This document shows positions 26,012 to 35,215 of a stretch of 64,000 bases of DNA, one piece after another (the first letter of the stretch is position 1; the number at the start of each line of letters is the position of its first letter). A program made the position numbers and the translations under genes. The notes beneath the pieces are model-generated. The model had not been told where the DNA came from. It did no database searches and worked only from the letters and a program-made list of their open reading frames with translations. Source of the DNA: Paraburkholderia sp. BCC1886 (GTDB lineage Bacteria > Pseudomonadota > Gammaproteobacteria > Burkholderiales > Burkholderiaceae); assembly GCF_900996245.1 (NCBI RefSeq), contig NZ_CAAJGK010000042.1:105968-169967 (forward strand). The letters are read 5' to 3'.

Positions 26012-26941
26012 CTAGGTTTTCCCTCGCCCGGTCGTTGCGCCGCCATCGTGACGCAACGTGGTCGCGACAAGCGCGCGAAACCATCGATGCCCCGCGTCAT
26101 TGTGATGACGCGCGTGCCAGAACTGCTGCACGGTCAGATCAGGTAAGTCGACTGGCAGTGGAAATACATCGACATCCGCCAGACGTGCAAAAAGGTCGGC
26201 GAGTTCATCAGGAACCGCCGCGATGAAATCCGATGTCGCGACGAGGCTCGGCACGGCCAGCAGGTAGGGCACATCCACGCTGACCTTCAGCCGCGCGCCA
26301 CGCCGGCGCATTTCCTTCTCGAGTAACTGGTTGGTGAGAGAGAGTGTGTCGGCAACCACGTGCTCTTTCTCAATGAACTGTGCGAGCGTCATTCGGACTT
26401 TTTTGCGCGTCGGCCCTCCTCGTATGATGCCGACCAGCGAGCGGCGGAATAGTGGCTGCTGATGCAGGTTATCGCCCATCCTGCCGAGATAGCCGATCGC
26501 CAGATCGAGCGCGCCATCCTGCAGCGCGCTCGCCAGTTCGAGCGAGGGCAACTGGATAGGCTTGAGCGATGCCAGCGGCGCGTGTTTCCGCAACGCTGCG
26601 AGAAGCCGCGGTAACAGGACGATCACACCCATGTCGCTCATACAGACGGAAAACGTCCGCGTGGTAGTGGCCGCGTCGAATGCCTTCGCACCCCATATCT
26701 CCTGCTGAACCACGCTTAGTACGTGCGCCACGGCTTCGATCAGCCGTTCGCCCACCGGGGTCGGTGCCATCACAGGGCCAGCCCGCACGAACAGATCATC
26801 CTGAAACTGCGTGCGTAGTTTCCCTAATGCATGACTGACCGCCGGTTGCGTCAAGTCCAGGCGGTCCGCGGCCCGGGAAACGCTTCGCTCTTCGCCTAGC
26901 GCCTGAATGACGTACAGGAAGTTGAGGTCGGGCGTCTTCAT
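26012..26941 (-). CDS. LysR family regulator, NodD/LinR-like
   Basis: A 309-residue LysR regulator with the NodD-type start (LNFLYVIQALGEERSVSRAA, then LTQPAVSHALGKLR) and FSVCMSDMGVIVLLPRLL at the start of the ligand domain. Regulators of this branch usually answer to aromatic compounds. It is divergent from the flavin hydroxylase gene that opens the aromatic cluster, with an inverted repeat (26962-26993) in between, so it most likely activates that cluster in response to the substrate. ATG 26941 lies immediately before the helix-turn-helix, as usual. Confidence 0.92.
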   Translation of the reverse strand: MKTPDLNFLYVIQALGEERSVSRAADRLDLTQPAVSHALGKLRTQFQDDLFVRAGPVMAPTPVGERLIEAVAHVLSVVQQEIWGAKAFDAATTTRTFSVCMSDMGVIVLLPRLLAALRKHAPLASLKPIQLPSLELASALQDGALDLAIGYLGRMGDNLHQQPLFRRSLVGIIRGGPTRKKVRMTLAQFIEKEHVVADTLSLTNQLLEKEMRRRGARLKVSVDVPYLLAVPSLVATSDFIAAVPDELADLFARLADVDVFPLPVDLPDLTVQQFWHARHHNDAGHRWFRALVATTLRHDGGATTGRGKT

Positions 26942-26961
26942 GTATGCACCAGATTCATTAT

Positions 26962-26993
26962 GGGTATGAAAGTCATTGTATAGATTTATACCC
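26962..26993. promoter_or_regulatory. interrupted inverted repeat, candidate LysR site
   Basis: GGGTAT (26962-26967) and ATACCC (26988-26993) face each other across 20 bases in the AT-rich divergent promoter of the NodD-like regulator and the flavin hydroxylase. LysR sites often span such spacing. Confidence 0.45.
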
Positions 26994-27047
26994 TTCGAGC
27001 GATTAACTTTGCATCCACGCTGGATAAAAGAGAATCAGGAGACAGAA

Positions 27048-28754
27048 GTGGTGGATTGCGACGTCATCATCGTGGGCGGTGGCCCGGTTGGATTGTTCCT
27101 CGCGGCCGAGCTCGGGCAGCGCGGCATCAGCACGGAAGTGTTCGATGCGAAAGCCGGCACGAGCAGGCATCCTGCGGCGAACGCCAATAGCGCGCGCACG
27201 ATGGAGCACTTTCGCCGTATCGGTATATCGGCGACGATCCGCACGTTGGGGTTGCCCGGTGACTACGCACCGGATGTGGCGTACTTCACGTCGATCGCTG
27301 GTCATGAACTCGCACGCCTAGCCCAGCCGGCTTCCCGCGATGCGGTCGAATGGGCGAAAGCGCATTCCTTCACCTGGGCCACGCCTGAGCCGCCACATCG
27401 CTGCTCGCAACTCTACGTCGAGCCGGTTCTGCTCGAGACCGCGCGTAACAACGGCGCTTGCCGCGTGCATTTCGATGCGCGCGTGGTCGATTTCTCGCAA
27501 GGCGACGACTCAGTCACAGCAACGGTCGAACTGGCCGCAACACCCGTACGTGACGCCGAAACCCGCAAGGTAACGGCGCGCTATCTGATCGGTTGCGATG
27601 GGCCCCGCAGCTTCGTGCGCAAATCGCTTGGGGTGCGTTATGAGGGCGTATCCGGCGAGAAGCGGGAGTTCATGGGTGGCCAGATGGACGCCGTTTATTT
27701 CTTTGCACCCGACATCTACAAGATCAGCCCGCATGCGCCCGCATGGCAATACTGGACCTTCAGCGCGAGACAACGCGCGCTGATCATCGCGGTCGATGGC
27801 AAGGGTCACTTCATCATGAACGTCCAGATGCGCGAAGATGAATTGCCCGATGACGACAGCGTCCGGCGTCGTATCTCCGAAGCGATCGGCGCGGATATTC
27901 AGTTCGAGTTGAAAAGCTCGTCGACATGGACGGCCGGCTTTACGTTGGTCGCCGAGAAGTTCGCCGTGGGCCGTGTGTTTCTTGCCGGCGACGCCGCGCA
28001 TCTCTTCACGCCGACGGGCGGCCTTGGCTACAACACTGGCATCGACGACGCAGCCAACCTCGCGTGGAAACTCGAGGCGATGGTCAAGGGCTTCGCGGGC
28101 GCGGAACTCGCAGCGAGCTATGAAGCCGAGCGCCGGCCGGCAGCGTTGAGAAACACCGCATTTGCGCGCGGTTTCGCTGACAGCATCGGCCATCTGCAGG
28201 TGCCCGCAATCGCATACGACGACGGTCCTTACGGCGACGCCGCGCGTGAAGCCGTCGGCGACTATCTGAAGTTTCACGCCACCGCCGAATTCGTTATACC
28301 GGGTGTACATCTCGGCACGCGCTACGAGACATCGCCGCTGGTCGAAACCGAAGCCGGCGCGAGTTCGCCCGATAGTGCCAACCTCTACGTGCCGTGCGCA
28401 CGCGCCGGACATCGAGCGCCGCATGCGTGGCTCACCGACGGGCGTTCGTTATACGACCGGTTCGGCAGCGGCTTCACGCTGCTCTGCACGGCACCGTCAG
28501 GCAGCAACGTATCGCACGACGAGGCGCTGCATCGGGCGGCGTCCGCTCTGACGCAACTGGCAATCGTGCACATCAGCGAGGCCGCGGTGGCCGATCTCTA
28601 CAAAGCCGACTTCGTGCTGATCCGGCCGGACCAGCACATCGCCTGGCGCGGCAACGCGCTGGACGACGCGTTCGACGCGGCGGTACGCAGGTCAATCGGC
28701 CACATGTCGAAGCAGGACGTCGCGACAGCTCCATCGATGGCGATCGCACCATGA
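27048..28754 (+). CDS. FAD-dependent aromatic hydroxylase
   Basis: A 568-residue class A flavoprotein monooxygenase. It has the FAD Rossmann motif VGGGPVG (from residue 9), a DG motif (IGCDGPRSFVRKSLG) and the second FAD motif VFLAGDAAHLFTPTGGLGYN, with a C-terminal thioredoxin-like domain as in phenol and resorcinol hydroxylases. It would use NAD(P)H and O2 to hydroxylate a phenolic ring before ring cleavage. GTG 27048 was chosen because AGGAG lies 6 bases upstream; GTG 27051 is possible and the open frame further up has no start. It heads a cluster with an MFS importer, an extradiol dioxygenase and an FAH-type hydrolase. Confidence 0.93.
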   Translation: MVDCDVIIVGGGPVGLFLAAELGQRGISTEVFDAKAGTSRHPAANANSARTMEHFRRIGISATIRTLGLPGDYAPDVAYFTSIAGHELARLAQPASRDAVEWAKAHSFTWATPEPPHRCSQLYVEPVLLETARNNGACRVHFDARVVDFSQGDDSVTATVELAATPVRDAETRKVTARYLIGCDGPRSFVRKSLGVRYEGVSGEKREFMGGQMDAVYFFAPDIYKISPHAPAWQYWTFSARQRALIIAVDGKGHFIMNVQMREDELPDDDSVRRRISEAIGADIQFELKSSSTWTAGFTLVAEKFAVGRVFLAGDAAHLFTPTGGLGYNTGIDDAANLAWKLEAMVKGFAGAELAASYEAERRPAALRNTAFARGFADSIGHLQVPAIAYDDGPYGDAAREAVGDYLKFHATAEFVIPGVHLGTRYETSPLVETEAGASSPDSANLYVPCARAGHRAPHAWLTDGRSLYDRFGSGFTLLCTAPSGSNVSHDEALHRAASALTQLAIVHISEAAVADLYKADFVLIRPDQHIAWRGNALDDAFDAAVRRSIGHMSKQDVATAPSMAIAP

Positions 28755-28767
28755 GTTGAGCAACATC

Positions 28768-28785
28768 GAGATCCCAATGGATCTC
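28768..28785. other. stem-loop upstream of the MFS gene
   Basis: GAGATCC and GGATCTC pair around CAAT shortly after the hydroxylase stop. Its position inside the longest version of the MFS frame argues for the later start at 28849. Confidence 0.45.
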
Positions 28786-28848
28786 CACAAAAATCAAAAC
28801 GGAAATAGTTTCGCAACCAAGCGAACCCATCCTTCGGAGACAGGACAA

Positions 28849-30189
28849 ATGCACGCGCAAGCAATTACGCCGAACAGCGTCATGGACGACAGGAAGACGT
28901 CGCCGCTACAGATTCTCACACTGGTCCTCTGCTTTCTGGTCGTTGCCGCCGACGGCTTCGACGTGGCGTCGGTGGGATACGTCGCGCCGTTGCTCAAGAA
29001 GGCGTGGTCACTCAGCGCGGCGCAGCTCGGCCCGCTATTCGGCGCGGGTCTGTCCGGTCTCACGATCGGCAGCTTTCTGTTCGGGCCGCTCGCCGATCGC
29101 ATCGGGCGCAAGCGCGTAATCGCGATTTCGCTCGTGTTGTTCGGGATAGGCAGCCTCGCGTGTGCGTATGCGTCTTCGCCGATGTGGCTCATCGTGCTGA
29201 GATTTGCAACGGGTGCGGGGCTCGGCGGCGCGATGCCGAATGCGATCACGTTGTCGTCGGAATTCAGCCCCGCGCGTAGCCGTGCGTTGATGGTCACGCT
29301 GATGTTCTGCGGCTTCACGCTCGGGCTGGCATTTGGCGGCGCGGTCGCCGCGCTGCTGATCCCGGCATTCGGCTGGAAGGGTGTCTTTATGTTCGGCGGC
29401 CTATTCCCGCTTTTGCTGACACCGATCGTCTGGATATGGATGCCGGAATCGTTGCGATTCATGGCAGGCAAGCCTCGCTATCAGCGCGAGAGCCGTCGGG
29501 TGCTCGAGCGTCTGACCGGCAATGCGGACACGCCGATCGACGAGGTGATCCCCGAAGACGCCAACGCGGGCACGACCCGCGAAACCGCCGTTGGCACGCT
29601 CTTCGGCAAGCGTTACCGGAGCGGCACGCTACTTCTCTGGCTCGCGTTCTTTTGCACGCTGTGGGTCTACTACCAGGTCAGCAGTTGGCTGCCGACCGTG
29701 ATTACCGGTGCCGGTATCGAACCGTCGCATGCGGCTCGCGTCGGCGCGATGTTGCCACTCGGCGGAACTATCGGATCGCTAATCAATGCGCGTTTGATGG
29801 ACCGGCTCAATCCGTTCTTCGTGCTCGCCGGATCTTACGCCGTCGCGGCAGTCTCCATTGCGCTGATCGGCTTTTCGATCAACGAACCCACGTGGGTGTA
29901 CGTCACCGTCTTCATGGCAGGCCTTGGCCTTTCCGGCGCGCAGACCGGCGCGAATGTGCTCGTCGCGGGGTTCTATACGACGGCCGCGCGGGCTACCGGC
30001 GTGAGCTGGGCGTTGGGCGTCGGCCGCATCGGCTCGATCATCGGCTCGATGACGGGCGGCGTGCTGCTGGTGGCGTTTCACACGGTCGATGTCGCATTCG
30101 TTGCGTTTGCCGCGCCTGTCGTGATTGCCGGCATCGCGATGCTCGCCAACGGCTGGCTTTATCGCGGGCGCGACGCATCACAGATTTGA
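28849..30189 (+). CDS. MFS transporter, aromatic acid:H+ symporter type
   Basis: A 446-residue twelve-helix major facilitator. The first helix carries LVVAADGFDVASVGYVAP, the DGxD motif of the aromatic acid:H+ symporter (PcaK/BenK) family, and the 2-3 loop has PLADRIGRKRVIAIS. It should import an aromatic acid with protons. ATG 28849 has AGGA and GGAGA upstream; ATG 28777 and TTG 28756 lie in a hairpin region and would add residues with no family likeness. It lies between the flavin hydroxylase and the FAH-family hydrolase and probably supplies their substrate. Confidence 0.92.
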   Translation: MHAQAITPNSVMDDRKTSPLQILTLVLCFLVVAADGFDVASVGYVAPLLKKAWSLSAAQLGPLFGAGLSGLTIGSFLFGPLADRIGRKRVIAISLVLFGIGSLACAYASSPMWLIVLRFATGAGLGGAMPNAITLSSEFSPARSRALMVTLMFCGFTLGLAFGGAVAALLIPAFGWKGVFMFGGLFPLLLTPIVWIWMPESLRFMAGKPRYQRESRRVLERLTGNADTPIDEVIPEDANAGTTRETAVGTLFGKRYRSGTLLLWLAFFCTLWVYYQVSSWLPTVITGAGIEPSHAARVGAMLPLGGTIGSLINARLMDRLNPFFVLAGSYAVAAVSIALIGFSINEPTWVYVTVFMAGLGLSGAQTGANVLVAGFYTTAARATGVSWALGVGRIGSIIGSMTGGVLLVAFHTVDVAFVAFAAPVVIAGIAMLANGWLYRGRDASQI

Positions 30190-30195
30190 TTTCAC

Positions 30196-30213
30196 TGCGG
30201 CGCGTACGCCGCA
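30196..30213. other. stem-loop between MFS and FAH-family genes
   Basis: TGCGGCG and CGCCGCA pair around CGTA, 6 bases after the MFS stop and 18 bases before the next start. It may stabilise or partly end the transcript inside the operon. Confidence 0.4.
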
Positions 30214-30231
30214 TTCATTCAGGAGAAGGAC

Positions 30232-31071
30232 ATGCGGTACTTGAGTTTTGAAAAGGACGGCAAGGCATTTCTCGGCGTGCGTGAGAACGGCGCGATCCGG
30301 ACGCTCGGCGAGGTTGCGCTGGAACAGTTGCTCGCTCAGGGCGTCGACCTGAAGACGTGGGCAGCCGCGCAGGAAGGCGGCCGGGTGGAAGCGGAAGACG
30401 GCCTGAAGTTTCTGCCGCCACTGCGCCGGCCAGCCAAGATTCTGTGCGTCGGGCTGAACTTCAAGGACCACTCGAAGGAAAGCAATTTCGAACAGCCGGA
30501 TTACCCGACGATGTTCCTGCGACTGACTACCAGTCTCGTCGCGCACAACGCACCGATCGTTCGGCCGCGTGTCTCGGACAGCCTCGACTATGAAGGCGAG
30601 ATTGCCGTGGTGCTCGGTAAGGGCGGCCGCCATATCCGCAAGGAAAACGCGCTGTCTCATGTCGCGGGTTACGCGTTGTTCAACGATGCCTCGGTGCGCG
30701 AGTACCAGTTCAAGACCCCGCAATGGACGATGGGCAAGAACTTCGACGGCACCGGGGCATTCGGCCCGGACTTCGTGACGGCCGACGAGTTGCCGCCCGG
30801 CGTCAAAGGCCTGCGTCTGGAAACGCGCCTGAACGGCGAGGTCGTGCAATCGGCCAGTACGGACGACATGGTGTTCGACGTCGAAACCCTGATCGTTTTG
30901 CTGAGCGAGGCCGTCACGCTGGAAGCTGGCGATGTGATCGTGTCGGGCACGCCGTCCGGTGTGGGCTGGGCGCGCAATCCGAAGCTGCTGATGCGTCATG
31001 GCGATGTGTGCGAGGTATCGGTGGAGGGTATCGGCACGCTGCGCAACGAAATCGTCGACGAGGCAGCCTGA
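30232..31071 (+). CDS. fumarylacetoacetate hydrolase family protein
   Basis: A 279-residue FAH-fold enzyme. KILCVGLNFKDHSKES begins the catalytic domain, and the acidic metal ligands appear in DYEGEIAVVLGKGG, while GTPSGVGWARNP is a family hallmark. Members cleave C-C bonds of dicarbonyl acids or act as ring-cleavage product hydrolases, hydratases and decarboxylases with Mg2+. Placed between an aromatic hydroxylase/importer and an extradiol dioxygenase, it most likely acts on the ring-opened product. The N-terminal 60 residues are the usual cap. AGGAGAAGGAC precedes ATG 30232. Confidence 0.93.
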   Translation: MRYLSFEKDGKAFLGVRENGAIRTLGEVALEQLLAQGVDLKTWAAAQEGGRVEAEDGLKFLPPLRRPAKILCVGLNFKDHSKESNFEQPDYPTMFLRLTTSLVAHNAPIVRPRVSDSLDYEGEIAVVLGKGGRHIRKENALSHVAGYALFNDASVREYQFKTPQWTMGKNFDGTGAFGPDFVTADELPPGVKGLRLETRLNGEVVQSASTDDMVFDVETLIVLLSEAVTLEAGDVIVSGTPSGVGWARNPKLLMRHGDVCEVSVEGIGTLRNEIVDEAA

Positions 31072-31100
31072 TCCACGGTTCGGCGTTTGGGGGAGACACC

Positions 31101-32030
31101 ATGTCCGCATTTCCTGATTCACCGCCTGCCGGCGTGCATTCGATCGATCACTTCGCGCTAAACGTCCCATCCTTGTCCGAAGCCGAACATTTCTTCACGG
31201 CATTCGGACTTGATGTCACACGCACAAGCGGCGCGCTTGATCTTCGCGCCGCAGACGGGCATCGCTGGGCCCGCATCCTTCCGGCCGACAGGAAGTCGCT
31301 TGCGTGGCTGAGTTTCAACTGCTTTGAAGGTGATCTGCCCAGAATCGCGCGGCAGGTGAGCGCGGCAGGCGCCGCGATTGTTTCGTCAAACGATGCGACC
31401 CGTTCCGAAGGGATCTGGTTCAGCGATCCGGACGGCAATCTGCTTCAAGTGCGAGTCGGTCCAAAGACCGCGCCCGATGCCAAAGCGCCGCTCGTGCCGA
31501 CCGGCGTCGGCGCGGATCGCCGTGGTTCGCATATGCGCTCCGAGGTGAAGACCGTGCACCCGCGACGTATGTCGCATGTGCTGCTCTTCACGCCCGATGT
31601 CCTGCGCGCGGTGGCCTTCTACGAGAAGGCGGTGGGGTTGCGACTGTCGGACCGGTCCGGCGAGGTCATTGCGTTCACGCATGCGCGTCATGGCAGTGAT
31701 CACCATCTCGTTGCGTTTGCGAAGAGTTCGGCCAAAGGATGGCATCACGTGGCGTGGGACGTGGCGAGTGTCGATGACGTCGGCAACGGTGCGACGCAAA
31801 TGGCCGCGGCGGGCTTCAAGGCCGGATGGGGCACGGGACGGCACGTGCTGGGTTCGAACTACTTCCACTACGTGCGCGATCCGTGGGGTTCGTTTTCCGA
31901 ATACTCCGCCGATATCGATTTCGTTTCAGCCGGAACCGAGTGGCCGGCGGGCGATTTCGCTCCCGAGGACTCGCTCTATCAATGGGGGCCCGACGTACCC
32001 GACTACTTCATTTCCAACACGGAGGCATGA
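31101..32030 (+). CDS. extradiol ring-cleavage dioxygenase (VOC superfamily)
   Basis: A 309-residue type I extradiol dioxygenase with two VOC domains (about residues 12-128 and 153-270). The Fe(II) ligands can be placed as His159 (RMSHVLLF), His216 (WHHVAWDV) and Glu267 (GSFSEYSAD), matching the 2-His-1-Glu spacing of BphC-type enzymes. It would open a catechol-like ring with O2 next to the hydroxyls. The start at ATG 31101 follows GGGGGAGA; the open frame further upstream overlaps the FAH gene and is not used. It fits between the hydroxylase that makes a diol and the hydrolase that handles the product. Confidence 0.93.
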   Translation: MSAFPDSPPAGVHSIDHFALNVPSLSEAEHFFTAFGLDVTRTSGALDLRAADGHRWARILPADRKSLAWLSFNCFEGDLPRIARQVSAAGAAIVSSNDATRSEGIWFSDPDGNLLQVRVGPKTAPDAKAPLVPTGVGADRRGSHMRSEVKTVHPRRMSHVLLFTPDVLRAVAFYEKAVGLRLSDRSGEVIAFTHARHGSDHHLVAFAKSSAKGWHHVAWDVASVDDVGNGATQMAAAGFKAGWGTGRHVLGSNYFHYVRDPWGSFSEYSADIDFVSAGTEWPAGDFAPEDSLYQWGPDVPDYFISNTEA

Positions 32031-32095
32031 CGATGCGTGAGGGCATGTGAGGTGCGGTTCATAAGAAACTAAAACTAGACAAAGGGTTTGGAGAC

Positions 32096-33232
32096 ATGAA
32101 ATTAAAAACGATAGCAGCGGCTGCCGCGCTCGTATCGAGCAGCCCGGTTTTTGCGCAGAGTAGCGTCACGCTCTACGGAATTCTCGACACCGGTATCGAA
32201 TTGGTGACGCACGCCGATGCTGCCGGCGACAAGGTCATCCGCATGCCCGGTATAACCGGCTCCGTGCCGTCACGGTGGGGAATTCGCGGCAAGGAAGATC
32301 TTGGCGGCGGTCTTGCCGCGATCTTTACTTTGGAGAACGGATTCAACGTGCGTGCAGGCGACGTGAATCAGGGCGGCCGGCTCTTCGGACGGCAGGCGTG
32401 GGTCGGCCTGTCGAATTCATACGGCGCATTGACCTTTGGCCGCCAATATACGATGTCGTTCTGGGCGATTAGCGACGCAGACGCGCTGGGTCCTGATATA
32501 TACGGAGGCGTTGGCTCCCTCGACGCCTACATCCCGAACTCGCGCAGCGATAACACGGTGGCTTACAAGGGCACTTTTGGTGGCGTCACGCTCGGCGCAA
32601 CGTATTCGTTCGGGCGCGATTCGGCCGGTACCGGTAACTCGCCCGGCCAGGGTACGTGCGCGGGATCGATTCCCGGCAACTCGCAGGCATGCCGGCAATG
32701 GTCCGCGTTGCTGCGCTATGACGCAAGCGCCTTTGGCGTGGCGGCTTCCTACGACGAACAGCGAGGCGGTCCTGGCGCTGCGGCGAATTTCTTCAACGGA
32801 GTAGCGCCGGTTGCGTTGACGCAAAGCGGCGACAAGGACACCCGCATGCAGCTCAACGGCTATGTGAAGGTGGGGCAGCTCAAGTTAGGCGGGGGCTGGC
32901 TGGAACGCTTCGTCGACACGGAGGCACCGGCGGTGCCCGACGTTCGAACAAATATTTACTACCTGACCGCTACGTATTTCGTGACCTCCTACGTCATTCT
33001 CGACGGCGGCGTTTACCGGACCCTTGACAAGCAGCAGGACACCCGCGCGACACTCGCGGCCCTCCGCGGCACGTATCTGCTGTCGAAACGAACGAGTGTT
33101 TATCTACAGAGCGGGTATCTCTTCAACAGCGCCAAAGCGCGTTACACGCTGAGCCAGGGTGGACCAGGTACAACGCCAGCGGCGGGCATCGGGCAGCTCG
33201 GTGTCATGGTCGGCATCAAACACACGTTCTGA
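32096..33232 (+). CDS. Gram-negative porin
   Basis: A 378-residue outer-membrane general porin of the Burkholderiales OmpC-like type. A signal peptide (MKLKTIAAAAALVSSSPVFA) ends at Ala-Gln, followed by SSVTLYGILDTGIE, the standard first strand. The eyelet and strand motifs RWGIRGKEDLGGGLAAIF and LFGRQAWVGLS are conserved, and the chain ends in the Phe required for assembly (GIKHTF). GGAG lies just before ATG 32096. As part of the aromatic cluster it probably widens outer-membrane entry for the substrate taken in by the MFS transporter. Confidence 0.95.
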   Translation: MKLKTIAAAAALVSSSPVFAQSSVTLYGILDTGIELVTHADAAGDKVIRMPGITGSVPSRWGIRGKEDLGGGLAAIFTLENGFNVRAGDVNQGGRLFGRQAWVGLSNSYGALTFGRQYTMSFWAISDADALGPDIYGGVGSLDAYIPNSRSDNTVAYKGTFGGVTLGATYSFGRDSAGTGNSPGQGTCAGSIPGNSQACRQWSALLRYDASAFGVAASYDEQRGGPGAAANFFNGVAPVALTQSGDKDTRMQLNGYVKVGQLKLGGGWLERFVDTEAPAVPDVRTNIYYLTATYFVTSYVILDGGVYRTLDKQQDTRATLAALRGTYLLSKRTSVYLQSGYLFNSAKARYTLSQGGPGTTPAAGIGQLGVMVGIKHTF

Positions 33233-33247
33233 TCGGGAGACGAGACA

Positions 33248-34882
33248 ATGTACAAGTTGAAAGGAAACATCGTTCACAGTGGCGCCGCACTAGCGCTCGC
33301 GTCGGTGATTCTGTCGGCGTGCAGCGGTAACGGAATAACGCCGGATCAATCCGCGACGCCGCTCGACAATCACGTGACGATCTCGTCGGGTAGTCTTGTG
33401 GGCAACGCTGCAGACGCATCAGGCATCGTCAGTTTCAAAGGTATCCCCTATGCTGCGGCTCCCGTGGGCAGCCTGCGGTGGAAAGAGCCTCAGCCGGTGC
33501 AGAAATGGAGTGGCGCACGCGACGCCACGACTTTCGGCGCGAAGTGTTGGGCGGCTGCGGCGTTCGGCGGCCCGATCAGCACAGACGGGGTAAGCGAAGA
33601 TTGCCTGTTCCTGAACGTCTGGAGTGGCGCAAAAACACGCGGCGCGAAACTGCCTGTCATGGTTTGGCTTCATGGCGGCGGTTTTCAGTTTGGCACGGCC
33701 TCGGACAGTTCGCTGGATGGAACGTCGCTCGCAAAAAAAGGCGTGGTGTTAGTTACCATCAACTATCGCCTTGGCGTGTTCGGTCATCTGTCGAGGCCGG
33801 ATCTCGACGCGGAGTCGAATGGTCACAAGTCGGGCATGTACGGCATCGAAGATCAGATCGCGGCGCTCAAGTGGGTGAAGGACAATATTGCTTCGTTTGG
33901 TGGCGATCCTGCCAACGTGACTGTGTTTGGTGAATCGGCTGGCTCTCATGCAATCGGCTTGCTGATGGCATCGCCTTTGGCGACGGGACTGTTCCAGAAA
34001 GCGATCGGCGAAAGCGGCGCGTTCTGGGAAAGCGAACATGGCGAAATGAAGCCGTACGCCGACGCGCAAGCAATGGGCACCGCGCTCGGTAGCCAGATGA
34101 ACGCAACGACGCTGGATCAATTGAGAGCCGTGCCGGCTCTCCAGCTCGAAACAGCAACCAACTGGACCGTCGCGACCGATCCCGGCCTGACCAACTTTTC
34201 TCCGATCGTGGACGGCTACGTTCTGCCGGAGAATCCCTATGTCCGTTTTATGAACGGTCGTCAGAACGATGTGCCACTTCTGGCAGGATGGAACTCCGAT
34301 GAAGGGCTGGCGTTCTTCGATCGCGCGCTCCCTCATTCGACGATTCAAGCCTATAACGATGCCGCAAGCGCCGAATTCGGTGCGACGAACCAGGCGGCTT
34401 TCGACCAGGCGTATCCCGCTAGCTCGGTGGATCAGGCGACACAATCGGCGCAGGCCCTGATCGGCGACCAGGTGATCAAGTACCAGACATGGGGCTGGGT
34501 CACGCAGCAACAAAGGACGGGGCATTCACCGGTATTTGTCTATCACTTCGAGCAGACATCGGCGTATAACCCGGTCGCCACGCATACCACTGAAGTGCCC
34601 TATGTGTTCGGAAATTTGCCTGCGAAAGGGACGGTGAATGCAAGCGCGCAGGATCTGACGGTGTCGGACACCCTGCAGTCGTACTGGACGAACTTTGCGC
34701 GGTCGGGCAATCCAAACGGGGCGGGGTTACCGCAATGGCCACAATACGCGGGCGCCGGTAGCCAGACCATGCGGATCGGCAATGTCATCGAGCCTGGAGC
34801 GGAAGAGGGGACGGCCCGGTTTCAGTTTCTGGACAAGTTTCGCGTGAATGGATTGATCTCAGTCAGTCAGCCGCCGTTATAA
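33248..34882 (+). CDS. carboxylesterase family lipoprotein
   Basis: The 544-residue protein has a lipoprotein signal with lipobox LSAC (Cys25), so it should be anchored in the membrane, probably facing the periplasm or outside. The body is a type B carboxylesterase: [26 protein letters not shown], the GGGF oxyanion loop (LHGGGFQFG) and the nucleophile in FGESAGS (Ser230). The likely acid and His of the triad are in the C-terminal part ([11 protein letters not shown]). Such enzymes cleave esters, including those of aromatic acids. Directly behind a porin in an aromatic cluster, it may free an aromatic acid outside the cell before import. Confidence 0.92.
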   Translation: MYKLKGNIVHSGAALALASVILSACSGNGITPDQSATPLDNHVTISSGSLVGNAADASGIVSFKGIPYAAAPVGSLRWKEPQPVQKWSGARDATTFGAKCWAAAAFGGPISTDGVSEDCLFLNVWSGAKTRGAKLPVMVWLHGGGFQFGTASDSSLDGTSLAKKGVVLVTINYRLGVFGHLSRPDLDAESNGHKSGMYGIEDQIAALKWVKDNIASFGGDPANVTVFGESAGSHAIGLLMASPLATGLFQKAIGESGAFWESEHGEMKPYADAQAMGTALGSQMNATTLDQLRAVPALQLETATNWTVATDPGLTNFSPIVDGYVLPENPYVRFMNGRQNDVPLLAGWNSDEGLAFFDRALPHSTIQAYNDAASAEFGATNQAAFDQAYPASSVDQATQSAQALIGDQVIKYQTWGWVTQQQRTGHSPVFVYHFEQTSAYNPVATHTTEVPYVFGNLPAKGTVNASAQDLTVSDTLQSYWTNFARSGNPNGAGLPQWPQYAGAGSQTMRIGNVIEPGAEEGTARFQFLDKFRVNGLISVSQPPL

Positions 34883-35215
34883 GTCATCGCGAGGCGCGTC
34901 TGTCTGGATTGACTCCGCCTATCCTGGTCTGAAATGCTCGTGTCGATCCGGATTGTTTGTCATGGTCCGTCAGAGCCGAGCGTCGTTTCGCCGGGCGTCG
35001 TTTCGCCGGGCGTCGGTTCGCCGGGTTCGGGCCAGGAACAAACGTTGGACGGCCCCAGCCAGATCGCCGACAATGGCAGGCGCGAAACCAGCTTACGCAC
35101 GGTTCATCGTTATACAGCGCTGCCGGAGCGAGGTCTCGCCTCTCCCGCGGATGAGGCTTCGCAGAATCCAGCGTCGCCGAAGCCACCCCATTGACTACTG
35201 AATTGCGAGGCTTGC
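34883..35215. other. 333-base intergenic region with a short tandem repeat
   Basis: The region holds three 15-base tandem repeats (34981-35025) and no supported gene. Arg-rich frames across it come from the repeat. The final 60 bases probably hold the promoter of the cysteine hydrolase gene. Confidence 0.55.
34981..35025. repeat. three tandem copies of a 15-base unit
   Basis: CGTCGTTTCGCCGGG occurs twice in a row, and then once with a single change (CGTCGGTTCGCCGGG). The unit is a multiple of three, but the frames through it are not convincing genes. Confidence 0.8.

Noticed and set aside
34981..35025. CRISPR-like array
   Set aside because: Units are only 15 bases and are contiguous with no spacers; no cas gene in the window.
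34884..35194. Frames of 80-100 codons across the 15-base repeats
   Set aside because: Arg/Pro-rich strings created by the repeat; open on both strands in several frames, which is typical of noncoding high-GC DNA.
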